A stretch of 64,000 bases of DNA from Symsagittifera roscoffensis (GCF_963678635.1 NC_087068.1:28646318-28710317); one strand, 5' to 3'; shown: positions 35,641-47,354, counted from the stretch's first letter. The notes: a model not told the origin generated them from the letters alone. Numbers and translations are program-made.

Positions 35641-36010
35641 TAAGAGTAATGAACGTAGTGAGTATTCTTATTTAGGTTTTGCTGATTGTTTTTTGTGTTG
35701 TTATTGTTGTTGCATTTTTGTTCGAGCTCATTTTTGATTTTTCGCGTTCTGACTTGTGACTTCTTTTAAAGTTCAGTGCATTTCTATTGTTAGAAGGAAG
35801 GCAAACTCCATTATCGAACAGCAAAATTGCAAAAGTCACGAAAAACGTGATCGACCTCTGGTTTCGAAAAAGGAAAATAACAATCAGTTTTCCCAGCAAA
35901 ATAAATTACCCATTGATCCAGTTTCCTGAAATTCGATCAATTTCGCGAAAGAGTTATCAATAATAAATTGTTCCAGAATTTAAAAACGCCATCTCATTTT
36001 CTCCGAACTT
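35641..36010 (+). repeat. GAACGTAGTG repeat, alpha copy 2
   Basis: AAGAGTAATGAACGTAGTGA core; same order of blocks as copy 1 including the TCACGAAAAACGTGA hairpin near 35837. Confidence 0.75.
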
Positions 36011-36071
36011 TGACGGTTCAGGTTTTTTCGAAAAAATTGCAATTGTTTTCTGTTTCGGTTTTTTTTCACGT

Positions 36072-36185
36072 AACTAACTTCGTTCAGAGAATCTTTTTTG
36101 TCACCTCTCCGATATAACAGAGAACGATAAACAGGATTATTTAAGTGTTGTGGGGATTCTGACTCAACTTCGAACGAAGTTAGTT
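36072..36185. repeat. 14-bp inverted repeat AACTAACTTCGTTC
   Basis: AACTAACTTCGTTC at 36072-36085 faces GAACGAAGTTAGTT at 36172-36185, about 86 bp apart. It could form a stem; no other function is visible. Confidence 0.5.
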
Positions 36186-36701
36186 TCTAAACCTTTAGTG
36201 TTTATTGGAAATGATAAATCAACTAGGCGTGAATGCTGTTACAGTGGTATCTGAGATAAGTGAGCCAATCGGGCATGCCGCGTAGTTAAGTTTTTCTTTG
36301 TCCACACCATTAATTTAGCACAGATTTCGAACAGTTGTGTCACAATAGACCTCGAGTTGTTCTCGGTTTTATTCATATTAATGAAAATGAATATAAGGAA
36401 AAAGATTATATTGTTCTGGAATAATTTATTTAGTCGAACCATTTTTGAATTTCATTTTTTAAAGTCTTCCTAAATTTTCCCACCGGATTTTTGCTGGTGT
36501 AATTGCAGAGAGCCCTCTTTTATTTTGGTAATGTGTGAACTGTTTGGCAATGTCTTCCTCTACTTTTCAGAAATGCTTCGACTCATTTGCCAATGTTTTA
36601 CCTGAAAGTTTTTGCATTATGTGGCCAATGTGTTCAAAAGCGTATCCTTTTGTGTAAACATTTTTCATGTTTTTGAAAAACTGAGAATTTTTGTTTGATG
36701 A
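36186..36701. other. Noncoding, nothing recognised
   Basis: No supported gene or shared repeat. Confidence 0.3.
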
Positions 36702-37040
36702 AGAATAATGAACGTAGTGAAGACTCTTATATAAGTCTCGCTTTTTTTTTCGTGTTTTTTCAGGAAAAAGTCTTGAAAATTTGTTCATGATCAGTTTTGA
36801 TTTTTGAACAGCAAAAATGTAAAGGTCACGAAAACTGATCGATTTCTAATTTCGAACATGGAAATTAGTTATCAGATTTCCCAGCGAAAGAAAAATTTTG
36901 CACTTTGATCCAGATTTCTCGAATGGGTAATTTTAAACTAAAAAGTGACCATCATAAATTGTTCAACAAAATCAAAGAGCTTTAAGGCCATCTATTTTTT
37001 TCTTCTTAATTCAAAAGTTGCAGGTTTTTGGAAAAAAAAC
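36702..37040 (+). repeat. GAACGTAGTG repeat, alpha copy 3
   Basis: Core TAATGAACGTAGTGAAGACT followed by TCACGAAAACTGATCGA (hairpin eroded) and CAGATTTCCCAGCGAAAG. Confidence 0.7.
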
Positions 37041-38671
37041 AAGTCAGTTTGTGTCAGTTTCCTTGATGCAACTGGTGGCAGTTGGCTATGTCTTCTATGT
37101 TGATGCAAGTAATTGAAATTGTGCTTATTTTTTTTTGTGAAATACTATTTCAGGAGTATGTTTTTTTCGGAGTCTTTTCTTTGGTCTTTTCATTTTCCTC
37201 TTAGTTACAAGAAAGCAATAAAGCTTAGTCCTATGTGAGTGTATTTTTTCTTACATGAAAGGTTGATTTTTCCCGTTTTTCACAAATGACTCCTCGGTCT
37301 GACTTTTGCCAAAAATGTTTTCACGAAGAATTAGTGTGTTATTGAATGGCTCGATAGCTCGCTTTCAAAAACATGAAAAATCTCGCAGTTCTTACTGTCA
37401 ATTTTTTGCTTGAAAGCCACTAGCTTTTTCTTTTGTATTACAAGTGATGCCAAGCTTCGCGTGTAAAAATTGCTGAATGTTGACTTCAATTCATTTTTTT
37501 TCGAAATATTTAACTCCATATTGAAAATAGTAAATTTGAAATAGAAAATGTGAAAATTAGCAACGCATGAATAATATAACTAATCTAGATGAATTATTAG
37601 GTAACTTCATTTCTATAATGTTTTAAGATGAATAAAGGTTTTCTGTGTAAAAACATTCCCTACATCGACAGAGGCATATGGTTTTGTTTTGGGTCTTAAA
37701 AGTTCTCCGCATACGGAGCTTATTACGGCTACCACAAGGAGTGAAGTTAACAATTCCCCCTTATTTATGACCCACCAGAGAAAGCTTGCAGCCGATATTG
37801 AATAACTTGGAAGTTCCATAGATTATGGTGTTTTCCCTCGCTCATCGATTCGACTCAAAAGAGTGGCGTGATTTACGTTGAAGCCATTTTTGTCTTTTTT
37901 AGATTTTTATCTTTTTTTGTGACAAAGAACGATTTTTTTGAAGGTTTTTTTTTCAACTTTTGATTTGTCTTTCATTTGCTGGTAATCATATATAGCAAGT
38001 GATGCGAAGCTCTGCTTCGCCTCTGTATTGAATGATAGGACTCAATAGCACAATGGAACCGTGGCACCTCGAGATTGCTTTTATTACGCATGTTTGAGTT
38101 CTTGGATTGGCCAGGCTTTAAAATGTCTTTTTAAAATTTGGTTAATGTCAGGAATTAATGAGTTAACGCTGAGACGCAGGTTTTGGGAGTGATTCCGGTT
38201 GGTGCCAGATGTTTGCTATGAGATGTTCAAAAAAAATTTGGAATTCGCAGTTTAAGCTTTTCGATAAAATTTTGCTCCGCCCATTAAAAATGTGGATGAA
38301 CTTTGTATTCGGGTGTTTTTTTTCTCGCAAATCAGGTTCCACAAATAATCGTCAGACTGGGTTGAGTAGTATATCATATTGAAGCCGTGTTTCGGACGAC
38401 GTTAAAAAATTCCCAGTGTCGAAAAAAAACGGTTTGAAGTTTTTGATTTTTAGTTCAATGCTGAGCGAGCAGACTTTTTATAGAAGACTTTTTGGATTAA
38501 AAACTTCAACAATTGAATAAAATATCTGCAAAAAATGGGGAAAAAACGATTTTTTTAAAATTGTTTTATTAATTTTTTCTTGTCATGTTTTTGATCAAAT
38601 TAATGCCCTATTTGCCTGTTTTTCTCTGATTGTCGAATATGCTTCATTTCTAGGCTTTCGTCAGATCTTTT
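37041..38671. other. Noncoding; short GCGAAGCTCTGCTTCGC palindrome near 38010
   Basis: The palindrome at about 38006-38022 relates to the repeat at 33440-33660. Otherwise AT-rich with no gene. Confidence 0.3.
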
Positions 38672-39030
38672 AAAGAGTAATGAACGTAGTGAAGACTCTT
38701 ATATAGGTCTTGCTAATTTTTTTCTTCAGGAAAGAGTCTAAAATATTGATGCACTTAGGTGTAATGCACTTTTTGAGTTCAATTGAAATTAATCTGCTGC
38801 AAGTGACGTACATAACCACCTCCAAATACGAACGTGGAATTGGGGCAAAAAACGTGAACGATTCCTTGTTTCGAAAATGGAATTTAATTTTGCGGAATAA
38901 AAACTTTATCTCTTGATCTAGTTTTCTCTAGTTGGTTTCTTGCTGTCGAAGTAATGCCAATCATAAATTGTTCTAGAAATTCAAAGAGATTAAAGATCAT
39001 CTATTCTATTTTTTTCTGAAAACCGAAAGC
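38672..39030 (+). repeat. GAACGTAGTG repeat, beta subfamily copy 1
   Basis: Same core as the alpha type (AAGAGTAATGAACGTAGTGA), but the body is different: ATATTGATGCACTTAGGT, TTGAGTTCAATTGAAATT, AAGTGACGTACATA, ACGAACGTGGAATTGG. Beta copies recur at 42605, 52744, 55461 and 60111. Confidence 0.75.
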
Positions 39031-39039
39031 TTAAAACTA

Positions 39040-39245
39040 TTTAACCCGTCTTATAAATGGTTCCAAATTGGTTGAAGAAAGCTTATTTACCATAATTGAT
39101 TTGTTACTAGGAACGAACTCCATCCCTTTGTACATTATATGGCGCGTGGAGTATAGTTTTTACAAAAAATTTCAATTTTTTTTTCATTTCATTTAATGTT
39201 ATCATGTATTACTGCTCTATAATCCCTGTGAGTCTATCAACTGGC
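39040..39245 (+). repeat. Hairpin-ended repeat, partial copy
   Basis: GGTTCCAAATTGGTTGAAG, ATTGATTTGTTACTAGGA and a TTACTGCTCTATAATCCCTG end match the 3' half of the family; the 5' half and the terminal hairpin are missing. Confidence 0.65.
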
Positions 39246-39539
39246 TGTTTATGATTTTTGTTTACTATTTAGTGGTAAAGATCATTTAGGAACAAATAAA
39301 CGGTTGTTTGGCATTTCGATATGAGAGTGCTTTGTGCTTTTCGTAGTAATCGTGATATTATTCGCGTAAATTCTGATTTTGCTTTTTGGTTTATTGCTGG
39401 TAGGGTCAAGATTGACATGTTCCAGTAAAACACTCCTACTTGAGACATTTTTTCAGACGCTGGATGTTAGACCTTTTATCTCTGAGCCCAGCTAAAATAG
39501 CCCGTCTTTGCAGGCATTAGTTGACACTTCGACGTTTTA

Positions 39540-39990
39540 ACTAGCCATTTTTGGGGAAAGCTTTTTACATCAATCGAAAGCTATTGTTTTCTGAGCTTAA
39601 TTTTAAAAAGATATTTCAGCTGTGATCACTTTTCGTAAACTTGCGGGGTTTTAAAGATAGCCATTTCGGCCAACTTGGGACAATTAACGCGCGGTACATT
39701 TCGCGCTATAAACTCGTAAGCGGAGAAATAATCCATTTTGGAAATCGTTCCAAATTGATTAAAAGAAGCTTACTTGCCATAATTGGTTTGTTACAAGGAG
39801 CGAAATCTATCCTTTTGTACTTTATATGACGTGTGGGGGGATGATTTTCATAAAAAGTTTCAAATTTTAGAATTTTTTTTTACTTAATTTTATTTCTTTG
39901 AATTTTTTTATTGTTATTACTGCTCCATAAACCTTGAAAGGCAATCAGAAAATTCAGGGCTTTGCCCTGATACGAGCAGTATTGTTGTGA
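39540..39990 (+). repeat. Hairpin-ended repeat, copy 4
   Basis: Contains TGCGGGGTTTTAAAGATAGC, ATTAACGCGCGG, GTTCCAAATTGATTAAAAGA and the terminal hairpin CAGGGCTTTGCCCTG followed by ATACGAGCAGTATTG. Confidence 0.75.
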
Positions 39991-41656
39991 TTTCAAGTTA
40001 ATTCGAAAACTTATTTTCTAAGTTTATAGAGCTACTAAGTTTGAGACCAATTACTGCAAAATAAATTTGCAAAGTTTTCTAAATCATCCCCTTACCCAGA
40101 TTTACCGCATGTTACGCCCTCTCATTCTCGGTGGTTAAAGAGCGAGGGATTTTGTCAGTTGAAAATTTTTGTAAACTTTTTAATTTTAGAAAACTTAAAG
40201 TTCGAAAGAGCTGTACCGTACAATGGGAATATTTTTGCTCGAATTCGTAAAACTTCTGCTTTAACTTTTTGGATTAGCCAAAAACTGCTGCAAACTCTTT
40301 AACATAACCTAAACTTTTGCATATAAATTTAAAATAATATTCCTAATGAGGCCAACTATGTATTTTGAGAATTGTAAGCAGAATCTGCAACAACGACATT
40401 CTCTTAGATCTTTTTGGTTCTCTCGCTTTTTTCGATCGTTCCGACAAAACATTAACATTTTCAATTACTTGTCTCTGGAATCTAGAGAGTTACACACACC
40501 AAATTGTGCGCCTAACCAAAGCACTGTTTGGTCTCGTAGTTGTCAATTTAAACGGATTGGATTAAACGGATTAAAAGGAAACTTGAACTGAAGATAACAA
40601 TGAAATATAATTAATTTATAAATCATGAATTTGATTCACGGCGACAGAAGAATCAATAAAAACTAAATTTTAGTCTAAGGATTTACATTGACTCGGGTTG
40701 ACCATCCTACAAAACTTCTCCTATCTTAGCGTTTCTTATTACATGTGTATGCAATTTCATCTATTACAACTTTTACAATTTTCTTGTAAAAAATATTTAG
40801 GCAAGTTTAAATTGTAAGCGGTTTTTTCTACAAAAAAAAAGAAAGAAAAATGCAAAAAACGTTTTGAATGTCTTTCAATACCGTAGTAGCAGATTAAAAC
40901 CATATTTTAAAATCTCACTTCATTTTCAAATTTACGCAAGTAAATCATTTCATGTTGTTATTATAAGAAACTCACTTTTTACCGACATAATACGAGTCAA
41001 TTGTTTACTACTATTTGACTTTTCATTGATTTCTGAGAGCTAACAAAATTAGAACACTGCTCAAATTCTTAGCTGCAGGTTCGATGCATGAAAAAGTGAG
41101 CTTACTTTGCTTGCAAATTTTAAAAATGTTTCAAGCGTTCTTTCAAACGGATACCGAAAAAACTTTCGTTGCTCACAAAAAACTAAACTTGAAAAGTATG
41201 ATTAAGACCATTTATCCACTAGGGATAGGACCAATATACGAGCTGTACAGCCCATCACGACAATCAATTTTAAGACAATCAATTTAAGATAATCAAAACA
41301 AGTTTTGTCATAGTTTGTTGAATAAAGTTTTTAATTTGTGTTTTGCATTGAAATAAATGAGGTTTCTTGTCATTGATCGGTAATTCTTTAAGTTGGCGTG
41401 TTTTTGATTTCAAATTCATATTGTGCCTTTTTAAAAGATTGTCTTACAATTTAAAAAGAATTTTGTAGTATAAGAATTTTTCCGAGAATTTTTTTCAATG
41501 TATTTCATTTTTTTAAATAAAGAAAGTAAGGTTTTTCACCGTCGGAATGAACAAAAAGGAAACTTTTTGGGCCAAATTTAGCATTTATCCACGTGAGTTA
41601 ACCAAAGAAATCTATAAAAATCACTAACTTTGCAAAAGTTTATTCAGTTGCTCATT
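39991..41656. other. Noncoding; possible CCCGGG-element end at 40692
   Basis: ACTCGGGTTGACCATCC at about 40692 resembles the CCCGGGTTGACCTCC terminus, but nothing else matches. A frame at 40346-40591 has no recognisable domain. Confidence 0.3.
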
Positions 41657-42060
41657 GTTCCGACTTTTGTAATAAAAGTAACGGAGTATTTGTGCTCGGG
41701 GTAGTTTTTTTTCTTCAGACATTTCGACTTTTTCGTGAGTTTTGGGAAAAGTTTGCCAATTTAACGCACGATACATTTCGCGCTATTAACGCGTAGGCAG
41801 AGATTTAATCCGTCTTAGAAATCGTTCCAAATTGGTTAAAGGAACCTTATTTGCCAAATTGATTTGTTAATGGGAGCTAAATCTATCACTTTGTAATTTA
41901 TATGGCGTGTGGGGGGATGATTTTAACAAAAACCTAATTTTTTTAAATATATTTGTTTTTATTTTGTTACATCTAATGTTATCATGTTTTACTGCTCTAT
42001 AGACCTTAAAAGGCAATCCGAACACTTCAGGGCTTCGCCCTGATACGAGCAGTCTTGTTC
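41657..42060 (+). repeat. Hairpin-ended repeat, copy 5
   Basis: Begins GTTCCGACTTTTGTAATAAAAG and ends CAGGGCTTCGCCCTGATACG then AGCAGTCTTGTT. Shorter than other copies because an internal part near the start is missing. Confidence 0.8.
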
Positions 42061-42604
42061 GGTTTTGATTTTGAAAAACTTTTTTGTTGAATATTTCCCC
42101 TTATTGTAAATCGGTCAAAAAGTCGACAATTGTATTTCAAGCTGCTCAATAAATAGACTATTACAAGTATTGAACAAGCAGATAGAAAACCAAACGCACT
42201 CAAGAATTAAAAAAATAATTGTTTACTTGTACATTTGTTCGCTCTGATTGGTTAACACAGTATTTGTCTACTTTATGACTTGTCCACTTTATGGTTTGTC
42301 TACTTTTTGCTTTACGTCACCTCTCACATTAACAGGCAAAATATATGCAATTCCCTAAACGCTCAGTGCTTTATTATCGCGGTAGATTTCCATGAGTCGT
42401 TGAACTCACTTGCACATCGCTGATGACCTCGCACGTTTATGATACAGTTGAATTGGCGCTTATCCTTTGCGCCTACCAATAATTGACTATACGCTATCCT
42501 TGAGGTTGATAATTGAAAACTAAATTTTCCCCTCACTATAGCCCCTTTATCTTCGTCGCACCCTTATCCTCAGCCTCTTTCATGTTCTAACATTTTTTGT
42601 TTGA
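42061..42604. other. Noncoding, nothing recognised
   Basis: CACTATAGCCCC at 42533 looks CACTA-like but has no partner (see rejected list). Confidence 0.25.
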
Positions 42605-42930
42605 TGAAGATTATTGAACGTGGTGTAGACTCTTATATAAGTCTTGCTGATTTTTTTTTGTTTTTTTTTTTCAGAAAAAGTTTTAATAGCCTCTAATAAC
42701 TATATATGCGCTTTCATACATATTGATGCATTTATGAATGCACTTAAGTATTTCTGCACTTTATTTGAAATTCATCTGCTGAAAGTGACGTTAATAGCCA
42801 TCTCCAAATACGAACGTGGAATTGGCGCGAAAATTGTGAACAATTTCTAGTTTCGAATATGGAATTTCAACTCTAACTTTCCAGCGGAAAACTGTTTACG
42901 ACTGGAGTTAAAATTTTTTTAACTTAAATT
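42605..42930 (+). repeat. GAACGTAGTG repeat, beta copy 2
   Basis: TTGAACGTGGTGTAGACTCT core, CATATTGATGCATTTATGAA, AAGTGACGTTAATAGCC and ACGAACGTGGAATTGGCGCG. Confidence 0.7.
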
Positions 42931-43059
42931 GAAATTTAAAGACTATCTCGCCATGTTTGAGCTTTTTCATCGTATTATTTTTTAAGCTATTCGTATATTG
43001 CAATGGTTAAGAGTTTTTTTTTTCGAGTTTCCAATTTGATTTTAGTGGTTATTTTACCG

Positions 43060-44090
43060 AGCTTAAATTAAGCAACCCAATATTGAATTAGGGAATGCGA
43101 ATTTGGCCTCCACTTTTGAATAATCGAATCATTTTAGTTGAAGAGATAAGACGATTTTTGAGGTTTTTTTCAAAAACTCCAAATAACAAAATAGTTTACA
43201 AAACTTAAAGTTCCCAAGCCTCTAGTTGGGTGCTGTCAGGGTATTCTAAGGAGTTACAAATCTTGTCTCCAAATATGACTGTTCAAATCTTTGTGGTTTT
43301 CGAGATATGAAGTTTTTGTGATTTTTTCAAAAAAAAAATGCATATAATTTATATCAATTTTTTTCCGCAAAATCTGAAATTCCCAACCATGTAGTTGGGT
43401 CCTGTCACAGTAATCTTAAATATTGCGATACTTGCTTTCTAATATGACTTCTCAATTCTTTGTAGTTTTCGAGATGTGACCCTTTTTTTTGATTTTTTCA
43501 AAATTTTCATAAAAACTTATATTAGTTTTTTTCCGCAATTACTGAAATTCCCAACGATTTAGTTCGGCGTTGTCAGGGTTCTCTTCTCTGAAGAGTTAAA
43601 AATCTTACCACATGCGACTGCTAAACGCGACTGCTCAAATGCTTTTAGTTTCCGAGATGTGACGTTTTTTGATTTTTTCAAAATTTCTGAAAGAATTTAT
43701 CTACAAAGAATTTCAAAAAATGTGAAACTGCTAACTTGATGAAGATACAACATTATTCTCAGCGTACACCCATGCGTCTCAAATCTTGCCTCTTATCATG
43801 AATGCTCAAATCCTTTTAGTTGCCGAAAAAAGACGTTTTTTTTTTCATTTTTTTCTGGAAACTTCGATTTAAAAAATTCATAAAATTTTGGATTCCTAAC
43901 CCCATAGTAGGGTGATCTCAGGGACTCTCAGTGGTTGCAAGTCTGGCCTCCAAATTTTTCCAGAGACCCTTAAATTTTTCGAGATAACGCTTTTAAAATG
44001 GAAATTAAAAAAAGTTAAAAATTCGAAATTAGCAACCCTGTAATTGGGGCAGTCAGAGTACACAGATAATGTTTTCAATATATGCGTTTT
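43060..44090 (+). repeat. ~170-bp satellite array, six to seven diverged units
   Basis: The motif CCCAACCnTGTAGTTGGGT is followed by CTGTCAGGGTA, then CAAATCTTGnCTCC, then TTTTAGTTTTCGAGATGTGA and TTTTTGATTTTTTCAAAA. Equivalent positions fall near 43086, 43224, 43392, 43560, 43733, 43904 and 44041. CCCAACnnnGTAGTTGGG is a small palindrome in each unit. It ends about 470 bp before the first gene of the cluster. Confidence 0.8.
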
Positions 44091-44407
44091 TTCATGAGTT
44101 GTAGAACAATTTCGAAGCACCGAAGGTGCGTTAAACGCTAGTTGAAATTTAATTTAGTTTTTTATAGTTTTTTTTTTAAATTCTGTTTTCGATTATATGG
44201 TTTTGGCAAATATTTTCTAGCATCATGAATATATATTGCGTTGTTTTTTATAGAATTAGCTCTTGTTCAACAAACTCTGGTATTTTCAGACTTACGAGAG
44301 CAAATGTCTTGAAATCCGTAGCCAAATTTTTTTCTCCAGTAAACAACTCTCCTATCTAATTTTTACTTTTCTTCATCTTGTTTCATTATTGACAACTTTA
44401 TAACTTC

Positions 44408-44537
44408 CAGGTTCCTTCCACGGCCTAGAGGTAGCGTCGTTGTTTTGTATCCTAAGGTCTGGGGTTCAAGTATTTTGTGATGGATGCAAACCAACGTTTA
44501 TGATTTTAACCAACGTCTGCGAAATAAAAAAAATACC
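44408..44537 (+). mobile_element. tRNA-derived SINE-like unit
   Basis: A-box-like CGGCCTAGAGGTAGC and B-box-like GGGGTTCAAGTA about 40 bp apart, ending in an A-rich tail (AAATAAAAAAAATACC). It lies just upstream of the first BEN-like gene. A real tRNA is unlikely because the acceptor stem does not close. Confidence 0.5.
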
Positions 44538-44540
44538 TAC

Positions 44541-44552
44541 TGATTTTTTTAG
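44541..44552 (+). promoter_or_regulatory. Splice acceptor 10 nt before BEN-like gene 1 ATG
   Basis: TGATTTTTTTAG, leaving only ATAGTTTGAA before the ATG. It could be the end of a 5'-UTR intron or a trans-splice site. Confidence 0.5.
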
Positions 44553-44562
44553 ATAGTTTGAA

Positions 44563-46069
44563 ATGCATTCGCAAAATTCCAACTCAGCATTTGATGGTGA
44601 GCAAAATGGTCCAATCAATGTGCGAAGTCAGCGAAGTGCAAAGGGCATTAATAGCCAGAATGCTTATCATAACGAGTACTTGTCTCTTGTAAAAGAAGCT
44701 GCAACCAAAAGATGGGTTTTTCATATGCCAGGAGATGATGTTTCTTTTAACTTTCAGTATAATAATTGTCGGTGGCCGAGGGATATGAGTGTGGCTGCGA
44801 AATTAGACCTAAAACCAGGCGATAGCGTTTTCCTGAAATTCGGAGAGATAACGGAATATGCTTATTTGAGTGCCATAGTAGAAGCAAAAGATTTGATGAT
44901 GGTCGAAAAGGTGGTACATGACAAAATAAAGGAGAGGACAAGAGCACAGCCCGACGTGATGCTCAAGCATGTGAGCTTTATAGAGTAAGTTGACTGTAAT
45001 GTTTCCAGTTCAGCTTTTTGGTACAGAAAGATAATGAGAGACAGAACGATAATAAAAAATAGTTTCTTTTAAGTATTGTGATCCATTTTAACAACAATTT
45101 TACTGTAATTGTCTGATTTAGAGATCGTGACTGTAACAAGGAAAATGCGTCATATACTGGCAATGAACACCCGCAAGATGTTGAAGAAGTTGCTGCTGTA
45201 GACAAATTTGTGGCGTCAGGCAAGTCAAAAAAGCGAAAGATCGTGAAACATGCTGATGAAAAGGTTAACAAGAAGAAGCCAAGAATAGAACCGGAAGTCA
45301 ATTTGGAAGACGACCTTGAGCCAGAAGTCAACCTTCTAGACAATGCAGCACCTTTAAGTTCGGTTAGTATTCTTATGAATTTGGCTTAAGCTGCTTACGT
45401 TTGTGATCCAAAAAAGTTGTCGAACTCAAAAATATAACTCTAATTTAAAACATAAAAAAAATTTAAAAACACTGATTTGGAACTGATAAAGTAAAATGTT
45501 CAATAAAATTATACCGTATATTGAAGGAAATGGAGAAAGTGTGTCAGTGTTTGGCTTCAAAGGAGATTGTGGATGTTGTAGTGGCAAAATTTGCCGAGCT
45601 CAATAAAATCAATGCAGAGCATGCAGCAAAGTCAGCTTCAGAAAATAAAAAGTTGAAAGATAGATTCGCTTCGATCATTAAAAAGAGTAAACCATCAGCA
45701 TCCGCTAAGGTTGGACCACTACCACAACGTGAAAGCGATGAGCCCATCTGGTTTGGGAAAGGCGACGCAATGGTTGACTTAATGACGGTGGATCCGTCAG
45801 AAGGAGCATCGATTTTCGGACGAAAGTTGGCTGCAGTTATTTTCAATGCGGAGGAAGATTGTCTCCTCATTAACCAACGTATGGGCGTAAAAATGAATAA
45901 GAAATGATCGAGAAGTGCGGCTTCATCAGACTTGGAGCACTTGTTTAAAGAAGTGGTGAAACGAAACTTTGTTATCGGAGCAGCGGAAGCAATTGAAATA
46001 GCCATGAGAGGCGCCAATCAGTACGGGTCAGAAATGGCTGGAGATTACCCGGAAAAGGTCGAGAAATGA
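44563..46069 (+). CDS. BEN-domain-like protein 1, three exons, in-frame TGA
   Basis: Exons 44563-44984, 45122-45362 and 45527 onward join in frame by GT-AG introns. Translation meets TGA at 45905-45907 after 347 residues, but the same frame continues for 53 more codons to TGA at 46067. That continuation aligns with the paralogue at 46279 (EHLFKEVVKRNF against KLFRRVVELKYP). Residues about 50-105 form a small globular region with WPRD and KPGDSVFLKFGE. The middle is lysine-rich (KSKKRKIVKH, a likely nuclear signal). The C-terminal part, IWFGKGD...LMTVDPSEG..FGRKLAAVIF, fits a BEN-like DNA/protein-binding fold, inferred from pattern only. AATAAA at 46080 is a likely polyadenylation signal. Either a recent nonsense mutation, recoding, or an assembly error. 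Confidence 0.75.
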
Positions 46070-46079
46070 AGTTGAAAAA

Positions 46080-46085
46080 AATAAA
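46080..46085 (+). terminator. Polyadenylation signal AATAAA
   Basis: Located 11 nt after the second stop codon of BEN-like gene 1, so it supports the longer open frame as the ancestral end. Confidence 0.5.
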
Positions 46086-46260
46086 ATGAAATGGTTTTAC
46101 TCGGTGCTTTTATTTTATTCCTAATTTGTACCTTGCTTGAGTTGTTTTGTTCCAATCATCTTGGTTTGATGACTTTCGTCAATTCATTTTGATGGTAAAC
46201 TTTTTTTGTCTCAGCTGAAATTGTAAATTTACATGATAAAAACTGGATTGTTCTGACTAC

Positions 46261-46270
46261 AATTTTTTAG
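46261..46270 (+). promoter_or_regulatory. Splice acceptor 8 nt before BEN-like gene 2 ATG
   Basis: AATTTTTTAG followed by AGCAAAAA and the ATG. Confidence 0.5.
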
Positions 46271-46278
46271 AGCAAAAA

Positions 46279-47112
46279 ATGTCTTTTTTACTGAGCACTT
46301 CCGAATCTGAATCGGAGAATGAGCCAATAATGATCATCCGCAAATCAAAATCAGGAGTTGCTAATGAAACTTTGCCAAATGAGAGATCTTGTGAGAAACT
46401 TTCTGTGAAAAAGGGATTAGGTCAGCTGAATGTTACGCCTCTGCAGTTAACTGCTGGAACGTCGAAAGTAACCGAAAATTCGGGAGTCGAGAATTTTGTT
46501 TCTTCCACTCCTCTCGAAAGTCAAGACAGTCAAGGCAAGAAGCGTATGATAGAGGAACTGGAACGACGGCTCAATGAGGAACTGAACAGCCAACGAAAAA
46601 AACTTAAGGCTATTCGGTCAAAGGAAAAAGCCAATAACTTGGAATTCCTTAAGGTGATGTCAATCGAACTAAACGGTGAGACTCTTTTGCCTATGAACGA
46701 TTCGGAAGAAGTGGTTTGGTTCCAAAAAGATGGCGAATGGATTAATTTGATGACCATTTATGCAGGTCCTCAGCCAAGTAAATTTGGACGACATTTGGCG
46801 ACGAAAATGTTCGGAAAGCATGATGATTGTCGCCTAATGGTTGAAATGATTGGGTGTGAAAGGCAGAGTGTGTTGACCAGGACGCCAATCCCCAAGGAAG
46901 AAGAGAAACTGTTTAGGCGAGTAGTGGAACTTAAGTATCCTTTGGAAGAGAGTTACGCGTACGCCGAAGCACGCCTAGCAGCAAACGCGATGGGAGTTGG
47001 ATATCGTCGCAAATACCCTGGTAAACTGAGGCAGCTCCTTAATGAGCAGCATAAAAAAATGGTTGCAGATAAACTACAAACAACAACCGTTTTGCAAGAT
47101 GATTTGGAGTAG
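46279..47112 (+). CDS. BEN-domain-like protein 2, intronless
   Basis: A single open frame of 277 residues. The N-terminus is acidic and serine-rich (SESESENEP). Residues about 88-125 are a charged coiled-coil candidate (EELERRLNEELNSQRKK). Residues about 145-247 match the C-terminal module of the gene just upstream: VVWFQKDG..INLMT, then FGRHLATKMFG, a cysteine at 184, IGCERQSV and KLFRRVVELKYP. This pattern resembles BEN domains, which bind DNA or chromatin partners and occur in host and transposon proteins; I infer the assignment without a profile search. It starts 209 bp after the upstream gene and ends 265 bp before the SET-transposase gene, all on one strand, suggesting co-expression. 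Confidence 0.8.
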   Translation: MSFLLSTSESESENEPIMIIRKSKSGVANETLPNERSCEKLSVKKGLGQLNVTPLQLTAGTSKVTENSGVENFVSSTPLESQDSQGKKRMIEELERRLNEELNSQRKKLKAIRSKEKANNLEFLKVMSIELNGETLLPMNDSEEVVWFQKDGEWINLMTIYAGPQPSKFGRHLATKMFGKHDDCRLMVEMIGCERQSVLTRTPIPKEEEKLFRRVVELKYPLEESYAYAEARLAANAMGVGYRRKYPGKLRQLLNEQHKKMVADKLQTTTVLQDDLE

Positions 47113-47354
47113 AGCTAAAAATTGCCCTAGAAAAGTCAAATAACGAAATTGGAAAAGATGAACCTGCTTACCTTGGCGCTTTAATCTTTTTTAGTTTTGT
47201 GCCTTGCATAAACATTTTGTTTTTATTCAAAGAAGTTTGATAACTTAGTCAATTAATTTTGATGCTGCTGATTTTTTAACAGTGAAGGTATATCCACAAA
47301 TGAATCATAAAAGCCCGTTAATGAGTGAAAAGCGTTCTTAATGTTTTTCAGATT

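Noticed and set aside
41657-42060. Helitron call for the hairpin-ended family
   Set aside because: A 3' hairpin is present, but the end after it reads CTTG or ATTG rather than CTRR, and no consistent 5' TC end was seen.
42533-42545. CACTATAGCCCC as a CACTA terminus for the transposase
   Set aside because: No complementary TAGTG end with matching inner sequence was found to the right of the cluster, and five bases are expected by chance.
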